A DNA stretch of 64,000 bases from Dictyobacter aurantiacus (GTDB taxonomy: Bacteria > Chloroflexota > Ktedonobacteria > Ktedonobacterales > Ktedonobacteraceae): the NCBI RefSeq assembly GCF_003967515.1, contig NZ_BIFQ01000002.1, positions 124,001 through 188,000 on the forward strand, read 5' to 3'. This document shows positions 60,840 through 64,000 of the stretch, piece by piece. Positions within the stretch are counted from its first letter, which is position 1, and each line of letters begins with the position of its first letter. The translations under genes were made by a program, and so were the position numbers. Below the pieces are notes generated by a model that was given only the letters and a program-made list of their open reading frames with translations, searched no databases and was not told where the DNA came from.

Positions 60840-60881
60840 AAAAACCAGCCAGGCGAGACCTTACTATTGAGGAGAGTTATC

Positions 60882-61451
60882 ATGGCTACAGTGATGCAAA
60901 AAAGCTATCTCGTAAAAGGGGCTGTCTTTGGGGCGCGCGGCGATTCCTGTACGTGTGACCCCTGCGATTGCAATCCATGTAGGTGTGGCGATAGTGTCAG
61001 GGGCGATCAGCCGAATTATCCCTTCTGGCGCGTGAGCGGCTTTCATATCGAGGCCGGCCTTATTCAAGGCATCGATGTATCTCATCTTACCATTTTAAGT
61101 CTGACCCAACCGGTCGTTGAGGGAGAAAATGATCGCTGGCAGGAGGTTATCCTGGTGGATAGCGCCGCCTCGATGCTCCAGGTCGTTGCGCTGCTCAACG
61201 TCTTTGAACATCAATTGGATAGTGTTCCGGCCGAGGTCGCGCCGCTTCCGCAGACCTCGCGTGCGGTGTATCGCGCCCACCTATCCTATCACATGTCCCC
61301 CGACAACAAACTAACGCTGGACGCGACCTTCAGCCCCGATCCGCAATCCCTGGTCTGCAGCCCCGATGGACAGGCCAGCCAACAGGCGAGAGCCTGGAAC
61401 TATCAGGGATTGATGGCCCTGCGCGACACATTCACGTACCAGAAAGATTAG
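60882..61451 (+). CDS. Cys-rich DUF1326-like protein
   Basis: 189 residues. Residues 23-36 contain the metal-binding-like run CTCDPCDCNPCRCG with six Cys, followed by a soluble beta-rich domain that resembles DUF1326 proteins. Function unknown; soft-metal or cluster binding is likely. ATG 60882 follows GAGGAGAG; the open frame back to 60801 runs through hairpin C and is not used. A long hairpin terminator follows. Confidence 0.7.
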   Translation: MATVMQKSYLVKGAVFGARGDSCTCDPCDCNPCRCGDSVRGDQPNYPFWRVSGFHIEAGLIQGIDVSHLTILSLTQPVVEGENDRWQEVILVDSAASMLQVVALLNVFEHQLDSVPAEVAPLPQTSRAVYRAHLSYHMSPDNKLTLDATFSPDPQSLVCSPDGQASQQARAWNYQGLMALRDTFTYQKD

Positions 61452-61458
61452 CTCTGGA

Positions 61459-61521
61459 TTCTTTTATAGATTGATGCATGGGGTGCCATTAGAGCAACCC
61501 ATGCATCAATCTATAAAAGAA
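61459..61521. terminator. 24-bp hairpin between convergent genes
   Basis: Arms 61459-61482 and 61498-61521 are perfectly complementary around a 15-nt loop; the outer ends are TTCTTTTATAG and CTATAAAAGAA, giving weak T-runs in both directions. It probably ends both the Cys-rich and the isochorismatase-like transcripts. Confidence 0.75.
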
Positions 61522-61543
61522 GTACGGCTGTATGCCAGTTCCT

Positions 61544-62119
61544 TTATTTCTCAACGTCCAGCGTTGCCGCCCAGTCTTTAGCCTGTGTGACCTCCGCCTG
61601 CCGTGGAAAGACTTTGGATAGCAGAACGCGATGAACCTCTTCATCGCTATCCAGACAACAGTCGGCCAGGACGGTCAACTGGTAATCTTTATCCGCCGCT
61701 TCCCTGAGCGTCGATAAGACGACTCCACTGGTCGCGATGCCGCATAGCACCAGGTGCGAGATGTTCTGCGCCCTCAACACCACCTCTAAATCGCTCCCGC
61801 TAAACGCGCTGACGCGACGCTTGGTAATCACTACATCCGTCGGCTGCGGGGCGATAGCCTGGGGAAGTTCCGTCGAAAAGGCAACCATTGACGAGGCAGC
61901 TTGCCTGCGAGCAGAGAACATCTTATTTCTAGAACTGACCTCGGGATATCCCGGCCGAAAGCCCACAACCACATAGATAACGGGAATCGATGCGGCACGA
62001 GCCGTCGCAATAGCTATATTTGTACGCTCAAGAATATCGCTTGACTGTGCGTATCGATCAACAATCCCCGCCTGCATATCCATTACTAACAGGGCCGCGT
62101 TTGCTTGCGTATCAGACAT
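61544..62119 (-). CDS. Isochorismatase-like cysteine hydrolase
   Basis: 191 residues. The catalytic triad of the family is present: Asp in LLVMDMQAG, Lys in VITKRRVSAF and Cys in LCGIATSGVVLST. Members hydrolyse amides such as nicotinamide or N-carbamoyl compounds; the isochorismate-specific residues cannot be judged. ATG 62119 is chosen, with AAAGGA upstream; the frame to 62203 has no site. Confidence 0.85.
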   Translation of the reverse strand: MSDTQANAALLVMDMQAGIVDRYAQSSDILERTNIAIATARAASIPVIYVVVGFRPGYPEVSSRNKMFSARRQAASSMVAFSTELPQAIAPQPTDVVITKRRVSAFSGSDLEVVLRAQNISHLVLCGIATSGVVLSTLREAADKDYQLTVLADCCLDSDEEVHRVLLSKVFPRQAEVTQAKDWAATLDVEK

Positions 62120-62248
62120 CGATTGATGGTTTCCTTTCTGTTTCTCCTGAAATTTATTATATACTGTAATAGTTGCTATTGTCATAAGAATATATCTTAT
62201 CACCTGCAGCTTGCATAAGCTTGCACATCTGCAGTGCTGCGTGTCAAC

Positions 62249-62347
62249 TTTATATTAACGCATGGGGACGCGCGAATGCGCGTCCCCATGCGTTAATATA
62301 AAAAACCAGCGCGGCCGCGCAGCGGACGCGCGTGCGGGGGCGCTCAC
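62249..62347. repeat. Hairpin element D with conserved tip and tail
   Basis: Arms 62249-62273 and 62278-62302 form a perfect 25-bp stem around GAAT (tip GGGGACGCGC-GAAT-GCGCGTCCCC). The tail 62303-62347 (AAAACCAGCGCGGCCGCGCA...) matches those of A and B. It lies between divergent genes. Confidence 0.9.
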
Positions 62348-62426
62348 GTGCCCCAGAGTGCTAAGAAGAAGATCTATTCTAAGTGAAATACTCTATACGG
62401 AACAATAGAAAGCAGGGATGTTAATA

Positions 62427-63302
62427 ATGATCGATACAGGATTAGCGGGCAAGGTAGCCTTAATCACCGGTGGTAACCACGGCATCGGCGCCGCTACGGC
62501 CAGAGCGTTAGCGCGCGAGGGCGCGTCCGTACTGATCAATTATCTCCGTATGCCTGCACTGGGATCACCCGCCCCATCGGACGATGCATCATCACCCGGA
62601 CTCGCCTTCTACAATAGCCGACGTGCCCAGGACGCGGACGAGGTTGTTAGGAATCTTCGTGAGCAGGGAGGACGCGCGCAGGCGATTGAGGCCGATCTGT
62701 CCAATCCCACCACCATCCCCTGGCTCTTTGAGCAGGCTGAATACCTGTTTGGACCCGTTGATGTGCTGGTGAATAACGCGGATTACTGCCAGGCTGATAC
62801 GTTCATCCCTAAAGGCTATCCGGGCTCGGCCGATCTTACGCCAGGCGGCTATCCGCTGTCTGCATTGAGCGCGGAAAGCCACGATCGCCACTTCGCGATC
62901 AATAGTCGGGCCGTGGCGCTGATGATGGCGGAGTTCGCCCGGCGACGCATCACCAAAGATCTACGCGATGGACGCATTATCAATCTCAGTACCGATGCCG
63001 CCTCGGGTTTTGGGCAGAATACATCCTATGGAGCAAGTAAGTTCGCTATGGAATCCTATTCTCGGGCGGCCGCCCATGAACTGGGACCATACGGCATTAC
63101 CGTCAATATTGTGTCGCCAGGACCCACTCAGACAGGTTGGATCACGCCTGCCATGGAGCAGGCACTGTCTGAGCAGACCCCATTGCGACGCGTTGGTCAA
63201 CCTGAGGACCTGGCCGATGTGATCGTCTTTCTCGCCTCCCAGCAAGCCCGCTGGCTCACCGGACAGATTCTGTATGTCGGCGGCGGCCATCGCATGTTGT
63301 AA
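62427..63302 (+). CDS. Short-chain dehydrogenase/reductase
   Basis: 291 residues. TGGNHGIGAATARAL binds NAD(P), NNAD replaces the usual NNAG, and the active site is Ser in INLSTDAASG and YGASK. C-terminal GGGHRML closes the fold. A 30-residue insertion after strand 2 (GSPAPSDDAS) is unusual for the family. ATG 62427 is better placed behind AGCAGGG than the one at 62418. Substrate unknown (3-oxoacyl-reductase-like). Confidence 0.85.
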   Translation: MIDTGLAGKVALITGGNHGIGAATARALAREGASVLINYLRMPALGSPAPSDDASSPGLAFYNSRRAQDADEVVRNLREQGGRAQAIEADLSNPTTIPWLFEQAEYLFGPVDVLVNNADYCQADTFIPKGYPGSADLTPGGYPLSALSAESHDRHFAINSRAVALMMAEFARRRITKDLRDGRIINLSTDAASGFGQNTSYGASKFAMESYSRAAAHELGPYGITVNIVSPGPTQTGWITPAMEQALSEQTPLRRVGQPEDLADVIVFLASQQARWLTGQILYVGGGHRML

Positions 63303-63336
63303 CAGCCGCCGCCTATGGACCATCTCCTATGGCAGG

Positions 63337-64000
63337 TTACGGCAAGGTCGCCAGGTGCGCGCCAACGGTATGCGCGAAGTTATACCCGTTTGACGCATCC
63401 CAGTTGATCGACCATGTCATCGCTCCCCGAATGGTTGGGTAGGTCGTTGATGGCCTGAACGAGCCACAGTTCGTACCCGTTGCCAGGCAATCCAGAGCAT
63501 TATTCACCACCGATGGCGAGACATATCCTCCGCCCGCAGCCGAACTGCTCGCGGGAACGCCAATCCCAACCTGGTCGGCCCTCAACCCTCCCTGCAGTTG
63601 AATGCAGGCCAGGGCCGTCAGGAAGTCCTCGCTCCCTTCGGAATAAACCCTGCCATCGCAGCCGTTCATGCTGCCAGAATTGTAGTACTGCATGTTGACG
63701 ACGGTCAGGATATCCTTGATCTGTAAGGCCAGCTGGAAGTAGGCACTACCCGTGGATTGCATGTCGATCGTCTGCGGCGCCAGCGTAATAATGAGATTCG
63801 AACCTACCAGCGTAGAGAGCTGCCGCAGGGCGCTACCCATATAGGTCGGGTTGATGCCGTTCTCCAGATCGATGTCGACCCCATCAAAACCATAGGTCTT
63901 GATCAACTGGTAGACGCTATTGGCGAAGTTGCTGGCCGAGGTCGCGTCGCCGACACTGATGGTTCCGTTCTGCCCGCCAACGGAAATGATGACCTTCTTG
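63337..64000 (-). CDS. GH18 chitinase, N-terminus beyond window
   Basis: The frame is open to the right edge, so only the C-terminal 220 residues are visible. Landmarks: SVGG near the edge and the catalytic DGVDIDLE (Glu proton donor), then the MQYYNS strand and the final MTWSINWDAS motif, the order of bacterial GH18 chitinases. It would hydrolyse chitin outside the cell; the signal peptide and any binding domain lie outside the window. Confidence 0.9.
   Translation of the reverse strand, partial: KKVIISVGGQNGTISVGDATSASNFANSVYQLIKTYGFDGVDIDLENGINPTYMGSALRQLSTLVGSNLIITLAPQTIDMQSTGSAYFQLALQIKDILTVVNMQYYNSGSMNGCDGRVYSEGSEDFLTALACIQLQGGLRADQVGIGVPASSSAAGGGYVSPSVVNNALDCLATGTNCGSFRPSTTYPTIRGAMTWSINWDASNGYNFAHTVGAHLATLP

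Noticed and set aside
1..64000. CRISPR arrays, tRNA and rRNA genes
   Set aside because: I looked for regularly spaced repeats and for cloverleaf or rRNA-like stretches and saw none; a dedicated scan could still find a degenerate tRNA.

Overview
The window looks like a chromosomal segment of a soil-type, spore/mycelium-forming Chloroflexota (class Ktedonobacteria is my best guess, inferred from the style of the proteins: many MFS exporters, several secreted or carbohydrate-active enzymes, truncated GAF/PAS kinase pieces, TnpB-only insertion sequences). Base composition is moderate (a little above 50% GC by eye), gene density is about one per kb, and both strands are used. No rRNA, tRNA or CRISPR array was recognised.

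Layout. 1-5.4 kb: carbohydrate enzymes (a clan GH-A hydrolase cut by the left edge, an ADP-ribosylglycohydrolase-family protein, a GH13 alpha-glucosidase). 6-12 kb: MFS exporters, a GH3 enzyme and an alpha/beta hydrolase. 12-21 kb: a VOC dioxygenase-like/beta-hydroxyacid dehydrogenase operon, GtrA, the lutABC L-lactate oxidation operon with ATGA overlaps, a secreted trypsin-like protease with a small partner gene, a BadF-type sugar kinase and an SDR. 21.9-27.8 kb: a sugar ABC transporter (binding protein, two permeases, Zn-dependent dehydrogenase) facing a divergent LacI repressor, with a 52-bp perfect palindrome in the shared control region. 28-34.7 kb: two more MFS exporters, an MBL-fold hydrolase and a GH65 phosphorylase.

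34.8-53.7 kb is the most interesting part: a stress/respiration island with Hsp20, OsmC, FolE, a RibD-C reductase, AlkA, two DUF488 proteins, Rieske and ferredoxin proteins, a cytochrome-b-like membrane protein, hemerythrin, an OmpR-type response regulator and a tandem-Usp protein. Five of its transcription units share one promoter architecture that I found by eye: a GTGA-N7-GTGA direct repeat (11-bp period) exactly 33 nt upstream of a -10 hexamer, followed 7 or 14-15 nt later by an ATCGT-N3-ACGAT palindrome. The gene content resembles the actinobacterial DosR dormancy regulon. The same island is full of damaged genes (NDH-2 with an internal deletion, SdhB without its 2Fe-2S domain, N-terminal stubs of MmgE/PrpD and transaldolase, a frameshifted ferredoxin, a shredded Acg-type nitroreductase, truncated PAS and GAF sensor pieces) and carries one intact TnpB-only IS and one TnpB remnant.

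53.7-64 kb: a transposon-like unit bounded by about 45-bp inverted repeats and carrying a GC-rich phosphotransferase gene; an ABC exporter; TrmO, DoxX, nucleotidyltransferase, HMA-domain, Cys-rich DUF1326-like, isochorismatase-like and SDR genes; and the 3' part of a GH18 chitinase at the right edge. Four intergenic hairpins here belong to one unusual family: the stem sequence differs in every copy yet is (nearly) perfectly complementary, while the tip (GC-GAAT-GC) and, in three copies, a GC-rich tail are conserved.
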